Positions 24,308 to 35,119 are shown, counted from the first letter of the stretch. The stretch is 64,000 nt of DNA from Saccharina japonica (GCA_008828725.1 MEHQ01001845.1:242298-306297), one strand, 5' to 3'. A program made the numbers and translations. Notes: a model not told the origin generated them from the sequence alone.

Positions 24308-24753
24308 CTGATGAGGTGAGCCGACAAGGCAATGTACTCCACGCTCGCTTGGGAGGTCACATCCAACTGCAGGCTGCAGAACGGGCCGTCATACCCGTTC
24401 TTCTTGTTTTCGCGGCGCACCCCGTCCAAGATCTCGATCATCTCCGCTTTTGCAGCGCCGTGCATCTCGCGGAGAACCCTGTCGAGAGTCTCAGACGAGG
24501 GGCTGGCAGCGGCTAGCACCGGGTCGAACTCCGCGATGATGAGCTTGAAGCCGATGTTGTCGATTGCTTCCCACGGCATCCCGTTGGTCACACACCAGGT
24601 GACGTACTTGCGGTGGAGGCGTTCCGTCTGGTCTTCTGCCATGGGCTTCCGCGTTGCTCGACCGAAGAGGTGGTCGGGCCCTGCTTCGCGGAAGGAGTCA
24701 AAAGGCACGCACGCGAACACGGTTTGGTTGAGAGCGCCGCAGTAGTGGTCGCT
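24308..24753 (-). CDS. hAT transposase, N-middle exon
   Basis: The frame extends above the first Met (24,720) through HYCGALNQTVFACVPFDSFR, then PDHLFG, a TERLHRKYVTWCVTNGMPW segment, IIAEFDPVLAAASPSSETLD and SLQLDVTSQASVEYIALSAH. The VTNGMPW and LDVTS motifs correspond to the hAT region after the zinc finger and the start of the RNase H-like fold (first catalytic Asp region). The donor is CATCAG/GTTCGT at 24,308 (phase 2). The acceptor is CATAG before AGC-GAC at 24,753 (phase 0) or two bases lower; neither matches the phase-1 donor of the BED exon. Confidence 0.65.
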
Positions 24754-24778
24754 CTATGATGTCGATTTTGTTTTTTGT

Positions 24779-25105
24779 TGTTCATCCCATTTATTATCTT
24801 CGCCCTTCAGTTCTTTCTCCTTCCTGGTCGTAACTGAGATCCGGGGTCACAAAATAGGCTCTTCTCCCTCCTCCCCCACTACGGTTCTTGCCTTGCATTT
24901 TTATCGCGAGAAGTTTTGAGCACTTTTTTCCCTCATCGACTTGCGTCGGATTCCGCCTATGATACCCATGCCACGAAGGCGCTCTCAGCAACAGGTTCCT
25001 TTTTTTTTCAAATAAAGTCAAAATCTCTCACCACGGTGGGATTTCAACTCGGGTACCAATGATAGCAGCCTTCGAAGCTGACCACTACTCTACAGGGGCG
25101 ACCGG
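24779..25105 (-). mobile_element. tRNA-derived SINE, copy 1
   Basis: On the minus strand a tRNA-like head (25,105 to 25,031) starts CCGGTCGCCCCTGTAGAGTA, has an A-box-like GTAGTGGTCAGC and a B-box-like GAGTTGAAATCCC. The body has the family landmarks TCGCGATAAAAATGCAAGGC, GAACCGTAGTGGGGGAGG and TTTTGTGACCCCGGATCTCA, and the 3' end is A-rich. Other copies: 25,279-25,425, 42,655-42,976, 44,630-44,967 and 55,965-56,130. Pol III transcription and LINE-dependent movement are inferred from the class. Confidence 0.8.
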
Positions 25106-25278
25106 CTACTGATTGAGCAGTACTGGCTGCCCTCAATAGTGCCTGTGAAATCGATTGGCAATAAAAGGATGCACCAGTGTGGCAGTGTGCAGAATGGTTC
25201 CGGTAGCCGCCATATTTTCGATACTGTTGGCTGGTGCATACTGGCATTATGGAGGGACGACTACTGCTGTGTTGAGAA

Positions 25279-25425
25279 GAAAGTGCTGGAATCTCCACGC
25301 GATAAAAATACAAGGCACATACCCTATTGGGGATGGAAGAGAAGAGCCTACTTAGTCCCCCCGGATCTGAGATGGGACTAAAGAGGGAGAGAAGAGAATA
25401 AGGGCAAATGATATGAATGGGATGA
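25279..25425 (+). mobile_element. tRNA-derived SINE body, copy 2
   Basis: Plus-strand body fragment with CACGCGATAAAAATACAAGG, AGAAGAGCCTACTTAGTCCC and CCGGATCTGAGATGGGACTA, ending in an A-rich tail. The tRNA-like head is absent. It lies 170 bp from copy 1 in opposite orientation. Confidence 0.7.
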
Positions 25426-26108
25426 AAAGAAACAAAAGCAAACAAACAAAAGAGCCAACATAGTCACGAGACTACCTCGGCGAGCGTATCGTGTTCGTGG
25501 CAAGGGGTAGCCCGTTGCAGAGCTACTGTAAGTTATCGGTCGGTTGGCAGTCTAAAAGGTCCTGTATACAGCAGCAACAAGAGCTAAGACCAGGCTGGAA
25601 CTACACCGTCAGCAGTTGTAAGCCGCTACGTTGAATACCAACAAGCGCGGAGCTGAATCCTACTCCCGTTCGGGATCTGCAGGCGTGTCGAAGGCGGACG
25701 ATCGTCTGAAAACCATTCAGTTACTGTAGTCCCCTTCACGTCCGAGGCTGGTGCACGGGTCCGCGAAGAAAAAAAAATCCCGACACCCCAGTGCCCATTT
25801 GCGAGACCCAGACAGGAGGGGGGGGGGGGCGTAAAACTAAAACCAACTAGAATACGAAAATAAATAAACACGTTTTTCGTATAAAATTTCGTGCACAAAA
25901 TCAAACGCACTACGATGTACGATACGCGTAGATTGTTCTTCACGTTGACATTGGGAAGGAGTATAGATCACTTTCTCTTTTCGTCGAGCACCCCCAGCTG
26001 GTGCTATGTTTTTCAAATAACAAACAGCGCTCAACAAACTGGAAATAACCATCAAGTACCATAAATGCAGTGCTGTCTCAAATAGTATATGTTAACTTGA
26101 AAAAACAT

Positions 26109-27222
26109 CAGGGCCGGCCATAGGCCGTTTGTCCGGCCCGGGCCGGGCTGGGTCGGATCGGGCCGATCTGAATATTGTGACGGGCCATGCCGGGCCGGGC
26201 CAAGACTTTTGAAAAAATGATGGGGCCGTGCCGGGGCGGCCGTGAACACTTGAAAATGTGGTGCGCTGGGCCGTGCCGCGGCCCGTTCTCTGAAAATTCG
26301 ATGGGCCGGGCCGGGCCGCGGCCAATGAGATGTAGGCTCTATATGAGCCGCTGCAGCGATTCACTTTCATGTGTATCGATGTCGAACCGGGGATGAGGAC
26401 TGCTGCTGCTGCTGAAGCGTGGGAAGCCGCCGTCAAAATATCACTCCATATACTGGCGTTATATTCACTCAATAGAAGGTGTTGCAGCAGCATGTATTAC
26501 TACAAAAGCGCCGGGTGTTGCCGTAGCATCTAATGCAGCAGCAGTACCGGGTATGCAGCAGCACGTACGCAAATCACTGCTGCTGTTGCTATTGCTGTAG
26601 CTGCTGCTGCTGCAGCAGATGTTGCAGCAGAACGGGGAGGTGGATGTCCACAAGTCAGGACGGAAAACACATACGACCGAGTCGTTGATAGAGCATTAAA
26701 TTGGGTGAGTAGTGGGTACTGGTTACGTGTATCTCATGGACCGGAAACATGTGTCCCTCATAATCCACAAAAAAGAACCCCCCCCCAGCAAAATCAACAA
26801 CGAACGTCAGAAAGTCATGTCAGCGTACACTCACGCACCTTTTGGTACTGGACAAGACATGGGCCGGCCCGGAAAATCCACGGGCCAGCCCATGAAAATT
26901 GTCGGGCCGCGAGTCTCATGGGCCTCGCTGTCATGTGATGGGCCGGGCCGGGCCGGTCCGAAACTTCTGAAATAATAAAGGGCCGAGCCGGGCCGGGCCG
27001 TGAATGTTTGATAATATGATGGGCTGGGGCCGGGTCGCGGCCCATCCTCTGAAAATCAGGTGGGCCGGGCCAGGCCGCGCCCATCCTCTGAAAAATTGAC
27101 TGGCCGGGCAGGGCCGCGGCCCACCGAACAAAAAATTGATGGGCCGGGCCGGGCCGGGCCGCGGTCCATCATATCGAAAACTGATGGGCCGGCCCATCAG
27201 CGTCGGACAACGACAAGCCCTG
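26109..27222. mobile_element. Non-autonomous hAT with GGGCCGGGCC subterminal arrays
   Basis: Starts CAGGGCCGGCC and ends in the inverted CAGGGC (plus strand AAGCCCTG). Flanks AAAAACAT (26,101-26,108) and AAAAATGT (27,223-27,230) agree at 6 of 8 bases, a possible decayed 8-bp duplication. Many GGGCCGGGCC(G) motifs lie in both subterminal regions (26,109-26,330 and 26,860-27,205). The middle (26,395-26,640) is CAG/CTG-rich. No transposase frame. It sits inside the presumed first intron of the hAT-like gene. Confidence 0.65.
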
Positions 27223-27670
27223 AAAAATGTGACCCGTAACGCACTACGAGCAACAAATATGGTAATAGTTTTTTTGCAGCTGGTGGGCATCACAGCAACT
27301 TGTATGTCTGGGACTCGCAAGATTTGCGGGGTGGGTGGGGAAATCGATGGTCAACTTATGTGTCAACTTTTCCATACTGAATAAGAGCCGCGCGATGCAC
27401 CTATATAGAGGCGGGGAGGACACCGGTATGCGTGTGAGTATTCTCCCGGCACAACGGCGTGCTCTGCTGATGTTCAGGGCAGACCTCGGGATACTTATTT
27501 CAAACAATAGTTCCGGATTGCCGCTCGACACGTAAATCCGAATGAACGCGAGGCGTTGCCCGATGTAGACCAGTTTGGCTGTCAAGGAGTTATTTCGGCC
27601 TAAATTGTCCGATTTTCGATGCCGTAACCTCGTTCGCACATCACGAATACGAGTGTTGCCGCATACAGTA

Positions 27671-27834
27671 CAGGACACCTAATAAGAAACAGGAAATATG
27701 GTCCAGGCTGAACTTCTTACTTGAGAAAGGGTGCTTTCTACCCTAATTTCAAGATAACGACTCCCGAATTTCTTATTTTGCCTCTAAATCTCAGCCTGAC
27801 TTTCTTATTAGCCTGTTTCTCATTAGGTGTTCTG
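27671..27834. mobile_element. TA-flanked MITE, copy 1
   Basis: Termini CAGGACACCTAATAAGAAAC and its near-complement (ending GGTGTTCTG), about 165 bp. The internal sequence is also partly symmetric (CCAGGCTGAACTT, then TCTCAGCCTGAC). The left flank is TA; the right flank is mutated to CA here, while copies 3-5 have TA on both sides. TA duplications suggest a Tc1/mariner-type origin. Confidence 0.75.
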
Positions 27835-28090
27835 CACTGCTGTAGCTAAAGACGCCTTATGTGCTTTGCTTTTTTTAAAGGATACGAACCCACGTCGATT
27901 AACTCAAAAGTCCTCGTACGCGTACACCCAAAGTTGTAGTTACGTTACCGCGTAGGCGCTTTTCGGTGTCGGGGCGTTTTTGTTGCATGTTTTGCTGCTG
28001 TACATCCGAAGACACTATAAATGCAGAGAGGTGCTAAAAAAACGAGTTATGTATAATATGTACCATACGATGTACAGCAGTAGTGCGGTA

Positions 28091-28240
28091 CGCCTGATGA
28101 ACAGGCTAATACGAAACTCACGCTGATACTTGAAGAAAAATGAGAACTTCGAGAGCATTTATATTGGAATTAGTGTAGAAAGCACCCTCTCAGATAAGAA
28201 ATCCAGCCTGGGCCAGCTTTCTTACTTCTTTGGTGTCCTG
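28091..28240. mobile_element. TA-flanked MITE, copy 2 (decayed left end)
   Basis: Same family in reverse orientation relative to copy 1: AACAGGCTAATACGAAACTC near the left end and TTTGGTGTCCTG followed by TA at the right. The left terminus is eroded. Confidence 0.6.
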
Positions 28241-28332
28241 TACCTACTTGTACTCTATTTAATAGTAGTTAATACGTACTCAGTTTTACAATAAGCCGTT
28301 CGCACGTGTCTGGTATTTATTGGTGTACAGTA

Positions 28333-28498
28333 CAGAACACCTAATAAGAAACAGGATAATAAGAAAGCCAGGCTAAGATTTAGAGGGAAAAAAGAAATTC
28401 CGGAGTCGTTCTATTGAAGTTCGTGTAGAAAACATCCTCTCTCAAATAACAAACCCAGACTGGACCAGATTTCCTGTTTCTCATTCGTAGATGTCCTG
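28333..28498. mobile_element. TA-flanked MITE, copy 3
   Basis: CAGAACACCTAATAAGAAAC at the left and GATGTCCTG at the right, each next to TA. Orientation as in copy 2. Confidence 0.75.
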
Positions 28499-28952
28499 TA
28501 CTACTGGCTGTACGTCGTACACATTATATATCGTACGTAGCTGGAACTGGAACCTATATACACACCATATGAGCGTCTCGTACGTACATACGGTACCAGG
28601 TAACCAGGTAAAAGGTACTGGGTTGTACTGGCACTTGGCTCTTACCTGTACCTAGCACCTACACTACCACATGGTACGCCAGCACGAAAAACTGCAAATC
28701 CAATCGCCTCGAACAACATTTTTTTCGTGCTGCTGCCGGGAGCTCGACGGAGGGGCACATGAACTGCTGTCCATTTGCCGCACAAACGGGCGTCTACCAA
28801 GGAGCCTATTCCGCCTTTTGCTCTCTTTTGGGTTGAGAGCTACAGCCTGGGCTGGAGTAGGATTCAGATACACACGAGGTACCACATACCCGTGAACCCT
28901 ACGAAGGAATGCGGCAGAAGGAGAGGTTACTTGTACTCGTACATTTACTGTA

Positions 28953-29124
28953 CAGGACACCTACTGCAATAAGAAGCAGGAGAGTTGGCCCAGGCTGAAT
29001 TTCTTATTTGAGAGAGGGTGCTTTCTGCACTAATTTCAAGATAATGACTCTCGATTTTAATACTTTCCTCCTCTGCCAGCCTGGCTTTTTTGTTATCATA
29101 GCCTGTTTCTTATTTGGTGTCCTG
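28953..29124. mobile_element. TA-flanked MITE, copy 4
   Basis: CAGGACACCTACTGCAATAA at the left and TTTGGTGTCCTG at the right, each next to TA. Orientation as in copy 1. Four members within 1.5 kb form a local cluster. Confidence 0.75.
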
Positions 29125-29704
29125 TACTACTGTAGGGTTGTAGGAGTACATATATACCGGTACATCATCATATGGATGAATACACACCCTGGTATATAAT
29201 ACCTACCCGTACGATAAAATACAGTACCCTGGTACCTCGTAGTAGTATTATACCAGGTAGTTTGTAGAAGGACTCGTAGGACTGCCGATTCTGTACGAGT
29301 ACAGCAGCACCTGCTGCGGCAGAGCCTGCTTGGTATCATGTCATGATGAGTTGGGTGTCATACCCCTCTGTCCGGTAAAATAAGGAGCGTTGGTGTATCA
29401 CAAGGGAGTTCAAGATATCCTTATACCTCCGCACACAGCCGTACATACTTGGGGAGAACAAACTCGAACGTTTGCTGGGCTGCACCACGTGCATCTCAGT
29501 CTGCATCAGAATCATCAGCAGCACCAGCCATGCAGTAGTGCCCAAAAGGTATTTGATATAGATTCGCCCAAGACGTGCAGCTCCTCCAGCGACGTACTAT
29601 GTTGTGCAGATGTACAACTGTACGACGAGTAGTAGTAGTGGAGAGTGTACGCTACGCGCCAGGCAAACAAAAACATTCCTTGCAAGCACTCCGCAAGCTC
29701 TCAC

Positions 29705-30314
29705 CTTTCCCTGTCCCGCCGAGCGCCGCACCGCGAGCCCCCCTGGCTGCGCCTGAGTGCTTGCTCTCCGCATCAAACTCCTTTATCGCCTGTTTGTGGG
29801 ATGCGTCCTTTGTTCTCCTTAGATGCCTCACCATGGAACCTGTCCCCGTGTTTGCCTCGTTGTCGTGCTTGTAAACCGCCTTGCACTCGGTGCCATCGTC
29901 TCTCATCAGCGTGCACTTCGCGTTTTTGCCGTCGTCGAGCGCCGGGGAAAACTTCGCGAAGAACCTCCATACAACAGACGTTCTCGCACCATGCTGTTCA
30001 GCCACATTCACCTTCGTCCGCTCGGCTTTAAAGCCAGCAATTGAGCTTTCCGTCGCCGAAGCAGTAGTCTCGGCTTTAAAGCCAGGAAGGGAGCATCCCG
30101 TCGTCGAAGCAGCAGCACCACCACCACCATCAGGATCACTACCAGCTGGAGCAGAAGAAGCAGAAACAGCAGCAGCAGCAGCAGCAGCAGCGGCAGAAGC
30201 AGGCACCGGCTCGTCAGCGCCCGCGGCCCCTGCTAGTGGATCCACGGCCTCAGGTGTGAGTGCATCGTGAGGCGGAACAACCAACCCGCTTGCCGGGGCC
30301 CGAGCGGAAGCCAT
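29705..30314 (-). CDS. hAT transposase, first exon with BED-type zinc finger
   Basis: The ATG at 30,314 opens an Ala/Pro-rich leader (with a run of nine Ala encoded by CAG-type repeats at about 30,165-30,195), two FKAE repeats, then a BED-like finger: VVWRFFAKF, Cys in AKCTL, Cys in TECKA, and His residues in MVRHLRRTKDASH. BED fingers bind transposon ends in hAT enzymes. The likely donor is AAAG/GTGAG at 29,705 (phase 1); the open frame below it reads on 18 residues and is probably intronic. The next recognised exon starts about 5 kb downstream and is not in matching phase, so a small exon is missing or the parts belong to different copies. Confidence 0.6.
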
Positions 30315-30544
30315 ATTCGATCAGATAGCTACCGGGTTGGCCCGGAGTCGTGGGGATGTGGTGTGTGATCGTGGATCGTGGCGTCTCCCTCTATTGACCA
30401 CTAATAAAGCGCACCAAAAAGGTACACCCAAAAACAACAATATCCATACACACTATGGTACAATAATTGAGCCTCAAGGAACCGTATCGAAATAATTCGT
30501 CTTGGAAATAGTATTTTAAAGGGATACCGACAACGTACCGAAAA

Positions 30545-31028
30545 ATACTTACGATGACCCGCGAAATTTGATTTTGTTGACCCGTGAGTTTTGATGATCG
30601 ACCCGCCCGCGATACCTCACGGGTTTCATTCGACCCGACGCATCGGACAACCCGTCCGTGCACCTACCTGGTCTATGTCGCCCATTCAGGAGCTGACGTT
30701 TATCAGGTCGGGTCGGGTCGGATCGGGCTAGGGCGTGTTCAAACCAATACTCCCATCGTGGTGTGTCGGGTCGGGCCGCGAGTCGTCCGAGTCTCACGCA
30801 TCGGGTCGGGTGCGGTCGGCACGTTATTTATCAAAATCTCACGGGTCGGGTCTGGTCGGGTCCGATTTTATGATTTTACGAATGAGATTTTTAATTTTAA
30901 ATCATTTGTAAATCGTCAGCCAAGCGTCAGCTAGCTGCTGTGCGAGAGAGGGTAAAACGACCGATCCCGATTGGACGGTTGTATCATACCACCACTGGTT
31001 GTAACACAACTTCGTGCCTCGTGACCTA

Positions 31029-31075
<47 letters not shown>

Positions 31076-31302
31076 TGTATCATATGTAATGATTGATTCT
31101 GTACTCTGTACTGCTGTACCCTGTGCTGTACCTGAAAACTAAGTTGGAATAATGGCGATTCAAATTAACAAATGGAAAGAAAGGCGACTCAAACCACACA
31201 CACAACAAGCGTTCTTTATCGGGTCGGGTCGGGTCATCATGTCGACCGCACCGGTAAAAGTGTGTGAAAAGCGACCCGCCCCGTGACGAGCCCTAGGAAA
31301 CG
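30545..31302. repeat. GGGTCGG/CCGACCC array with hAT-like right end
   Basis: Clusters of GGGTCGGGTCGG at 30,703-30,725, 30,764-30,815, 30,841-30,866 and 31,215-31,236, with the complementary word upstream (30,590-30,640). The right side ends GACGAGCCCTAG, which read inward gives TAGGGCTCGTC, a hAT-like terminus. I could not find the matching left end, so this may be an end fragment. The array lies immediately upstream of the hAT BED exon. Confidence 0.5.
31032..31073 (+). repeat. Perfect (CAG)14 microsatellite
   Basis: Fourteen uninterrupted CAG triplets. Not in a supported coding region. Confidence 0.95.
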
Positions 31303-31455
31303 TGTGGATAGTCAGGATCACACAATGATCATCACATATAATACTAACCTTACTAAACATGCACTTACCGTCGTACGTATTTACGATATGATATGTTGCG
31401 TGTTTTTACCGCCGTCCCCGAAATGCCAACGTATCGGGTACGATAATACAATAAA

Positions 31456-33749
31456 GGGTAATGCTACTTGGGACACCGGTGTCGCAAATAGTTATTTGCG
31501 ACACGGTGTCGCAAATAAGCCCCTTATTTGCGACACCGCGCTGCGTTCGCGGCAGACACCTCAGACTGACCCCTAACTACCAAGAGTGCGTCGGCATGGC
31601 GTAAGGCTACCCCTGAAGCTATCGCGCAGCCAAAACGGGTCAGTACTCGAGGAGATATGTGGTATCTTGGGGCAACCGAAAAATCTTCAGACCGTGTCGC
31701 AAATAAGCTATTTGCGACACGGTGTCGCAAATAAGGGGCTTATTTGCGACACCGCGCTGCGTTCGCGGCAGACACCTCAGATTGGCTCCTAACTACCTAA
31801 GGTGTGTCAGCATGGCTTAAGGCTACCACTGAAGCTATCCCGCAGCCAGAACGGGCCTGTACTCGAGGAGATAAGTGGTATCTTGGGGCAACCAAAAAAA
31901 GTTCAGATCGTGTCGCAAATAAGCCTTATTTGCGACACCTGTGACAAAATCGCGATCTAGTCCACTATTGGTTTTTTCCATGGACTTCCGCGGAAGCTTC
32001 CATGGAAGCTTCCGTCACTTCCACGGAAGCTTCCACCGCTTCCTTTCATGGAAGCTTCCGCGGAAGTCCATGGCAATTTCCGTGGAAACTTCCATACTTC
32101 CACGGGGACGGTGTAAGCTTCCCGCAGGCCGTACGTGCTTCTGCGGAAGATGTCGACACTGCCGTCATGGAATCTTCCGTGGAAGTATTCGTGGAAGCTT
32201 ACCACCACTCGTCCACCAAAGAAAGGGTGATCCCATCACACCCCTGATCCCACACAAACAGGCCCCGCCAGGATGTGTTCCCATAAGAGCCTTCTTAATA
32301 AAAACCGCGGAGTGAGGCGAAGCCGAATATGGAGCCACCCTAGACCTGTCCAGGTGCGAAGCTAACTTAGATCCGTGCACTCTGCATGTACAGCACTGGA
32401 CATATGTGGTGACGAATGTAGATCCAGACAATAATATCCAAGGTCGGAAAATCCATCGTGTCGTCCCGAGCGGGGGGCTACAGGACTGCTCGATACCTCA
32501 AGCCCCAACTCCAACTGCGACTTCACAAAAAAAAACACAAGCAACTGAGAACAGCTCTCGATTGGATTCAATACCCATAACAGCAAGTCCTTACGTACCA
32601 ATACCTAACTGCGACAAAACTACACTAACTACGAGTACGTATACTGAGTACTCGTACTGCTGGTGGTGCTACAACAGGTGCGATTTTGGTCGGGGAAAAA
32701 CTCGTACAGCGTACATGGCGCATAACTACGAGTAGGGAAGCTTTTTTAGCTGCGATGCTCTTGTGCATGTATGTGTAGGCTGTGTTCGTTGCCTTGACCG
32801 ATAATCCTATTATACCAAATTGTGTTCACATAGCGTTTTGAAAGTGTTAAAAAATGAATGGGTAATGCTATTCGCGACACCGATATAGGCCAATACGACA
32901 ACTGCACTGCTGTAGATTCCGTAGATTCCGTACACCCACCTATTTCGCTAGCATCCACAGACCGCGCACTACACAACTGCGTACACAAAGAGCTGCGTGC
33001 AAAGCACAACTTCGGTGCCAGTTCTTTGTGTCCATAATATCACGTGACCTGTCAACAGAATACCCGACGCTTTGAACGATACAAGCACTCGTCGTTAAAC
33101 TACGGACGACACAGAACACGGTGCGGAAAAATATTGATCAAGTCACAGTAGTTTCGAACACAACCACAGCCGACAACGTGCCTAACAACTGTCTACTCGT
33201 GGTGGAATTAGGTGATTTGGTAGCCCTACCTCACGCTAACAAATCCGTCGCAATCCTGGTCTAAGCGGGGCGCGCGCGACGAACGTCGTGCGATGTCGTC
33301 AATAAGGCTTATGTTCGCAACCATTGTGAACATTTTTCAGTTGCCCCAAGATACCACTTATCTCCTCGAGTACAGGCCCGTTCCGGCTGCGGAATAGCTT
33401 CAGTGGTAGCCGTAAGCCATGCTGACACACCTTCGGTAGTTAGGAGCCAATCTGAGGTGTCTGCCGCGAACGCAGCGCGGTGTCGCAAATAAGCCCCTTA
33501 TTTGCGACACCGTGTCGCAAATAGCTTATTTGCGACACGGTCTGAAGATTCCTCGGTTGCCCCAAGATACCACATATCTCCTCGAGTACTGACCCGTTTG
33601 GGCTGCGCGATAGCTTCAGGGGTAGCCTTACGCCATGCCGACACCCCCTTGGTAGTTAGGAGTCAATCTGATGTGTCTTCCGCGAACGCAGCGCGGTGTC
33701 GCAAATAAGGGGCTTATTTGCGACACCGGTGTCGCAAATAGCATTACCC
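31456..33749. mobile_element. DNA transposon with dimeric inverted arms and 9-bp target duplication
   Basis: Flanked by an exact TACAATAAA duplication (31,447-31,455 and 33,750-33,758). Ends start GGGTAATGCTA. Each arm (31,456-31,945 and about 33,297-33,749) consists of two tandem units of about 225 bp built on CTTATTTGCGACACCG, GCGTTCGCGGCAGACACC and TATCTTGGGGCAACC, so the whole is a very large inverted repeat. Nine-bp duplications are typical of Mutator-like elements. No transposase frame is visible in the 1.35-kb interior. An extra internal copy of the terminus (GGGTAATGCTATTCGCGACA) lies at 32,861. Confidence 0.8.
31975..32200. repeat. Chain of 10-bp palindromes (GGAAGCTTCC, TTCCATGGAA, TTCCGCGGAA)
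   Basis: Overlapping perfect palindromes alternate through the block, so both strands have the same sequence character and both read as Gly-Ser-Phe-His repeats in an open frame. It lies inside the 9-bp-TSD element, next to its left arm. Confidence 0.8.
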
Positions 33750-33884
33750 TACAATAAAACAAGCCAGACCTGAGCCAGACCAGAAAACAAGAACAAATGG
33801 ATCTAACTGACAGCAAATCAAAGATGATGGACATATAAATAATGCCAGTGAATGTGGTTGTGTGTGGTGTCTTCACATAAAAAA

Positions 33885-34010
33885 ACCCGTCCTTTCTACC
33901 CAACTACATCAGATGTCTGTCCTGATTCCTAATAATCCTAGAGAAATACAAATGATGTGGCCACAGACCGTGAGACAGAGAAAACCAAAACCAAAATAAA
34001 CGCAATATCA
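33885..34010 (-). mobile_element. LINE 3' tail fragment
   Basis: Matches the outer 3' end of the LINE copies at 3,950 and 47,470 (TGTCCTGATTCCTAATAATC, then CAAAATAAACGCAA). Only about 125 bp are present: an extreme 5'-truncated insertion or a captured tail. Confidence 0.65.
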
Positions 34011-34099
34011 TGCTCCGACTCTCAAACCGGAGGATCTAAATCTTACCTCATGCTTGCCTCATGTCCAAGAGTTTATGGCAGGCCTCCACCCCAAATGGA

Positions 34100-35052
34100 A
34101 GGAACGCCTGACTAGGTGGACCCTCGGGGTCTGAAATGCATCGAAGGCAGGTGACGTTGTGCCTCTCCTTCTCCGATGGCGGTGGCAGACACGCCGGGAG
34201 GGCCGGGCCAGGCGCTGGAGAGCGAGCCGTTAATAAGGGGGCAGAGCGATCAGGGCGGCACTGCTGGAAAAGCCACAGAGAACCGCCCGGCCGAGGGGAT
34301 TAGGGATGCCACATCAGCGGAACAAGTGGGGACCCCCCGGACAACATCCAGCACAGCCCTGACCAGGTGCACCCTCGGGGTACTAAACGTGCGGGAAGCA
34401 GGAGATGCGCTACCTCTTCTTCCGGCGGCGGAGTGGATCCCCGGGGCCCAAAACGCGTTGGAGGCATTAAACGAGGTGCCTCTTTTTCCGACGGCGTCGG
34501 TATCCACAACGGAGGGAACGGTTCCGGCGGCGGAGAGCGGTCCGCAAACTAGGGGACATGTGGAGCAAGGAGGCGCCGCTTGGAGTGCCGTGGAACGCCG
34601 TCACACCGAGGGGGATCGGGATGCCATGCTAGCGGGACATGTGGAGATCTCCCAGGCAAGGCCCAGTACCGCCTCTGCATAAATTGCGGCGGCAACGTCC
34701 CCTAACTAGGTCAGCTGGAAGCGCATCGCCCTCGCGCGAGGGCGGCCAAGGTGGTATGAGGGCAAATGTTGGAGGTTCCTGCCCAAGTGCCGCGCTGCCT
34801 CTGCCCCCGGTAGCGGGGACGACACCACCGGTGGGAGAAGCTCTGGCGTCGGAGGGAGACTCGCGGGTAAGCGGGCAGGTGGATCAGGGAAATGCTGCTG
34901 TAGCAGCCATGGCAAACCACCAAACAGCAAGAGACAGGGATATCACGCCGTCGGGACGGTCGGGGGTTCCCCCGACACCGCCCGGCGCCACCCCAGCAAC
35001 ACCTGGGGATGCAGCCACACTCCAGATTTTATTTTTGGGAAACCAAGTATAG
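34100..35052 (+). pseudogene. Three-unit tandem peptide repeat, function unknown
   Basis: Frames 34,176-34,682 (168 aa) and 34,639-35,052 (137 aa) carry repeats of roughly 110 residues. Landmarks recur: an acidic SE start (ESEPLIRGQSDQGG, AESGPQTRGHVEQGGAAW, SEGDSRVSGQVDQGNAA), then RDxxxAE/RDAML/RDITPS and a Pro/Thr-rich end. At DNA level the flanking TGACCAGGTGCACCCTCGG block also repeats at 34,112 and 34,360. A frame change separates units 2 and 3. The low-complexity, internally repetitive make-up suggests the N-terminal ORF of a mobile element. No domain recognised. Confidence 0.4.
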
Positions 35053-35119
35053 GGGGGGGGGGTGTCAAAATTTTTATTAAGGTACCCTCCGGCGTATAGG
35101 GGGGTACATACCATACCAA

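Noticed and set aside
25031..25105. Possible tRNA gene
   Set aside because: SINE head; the B box is degenerate and the downstream body is shared with other copies.
28664..28960. 98-aa minus-strand ORF
   Set aside because: Overlaps a MITE end, no domain, no conserved counterpart.
31456..33749. CRISPR-like array of repeated CGCAAATAAG words
   Set aside because: Units are 225 bp with inverted arms, terminal repeats and a target duplication; a transposon, and the context is eukaryotic.
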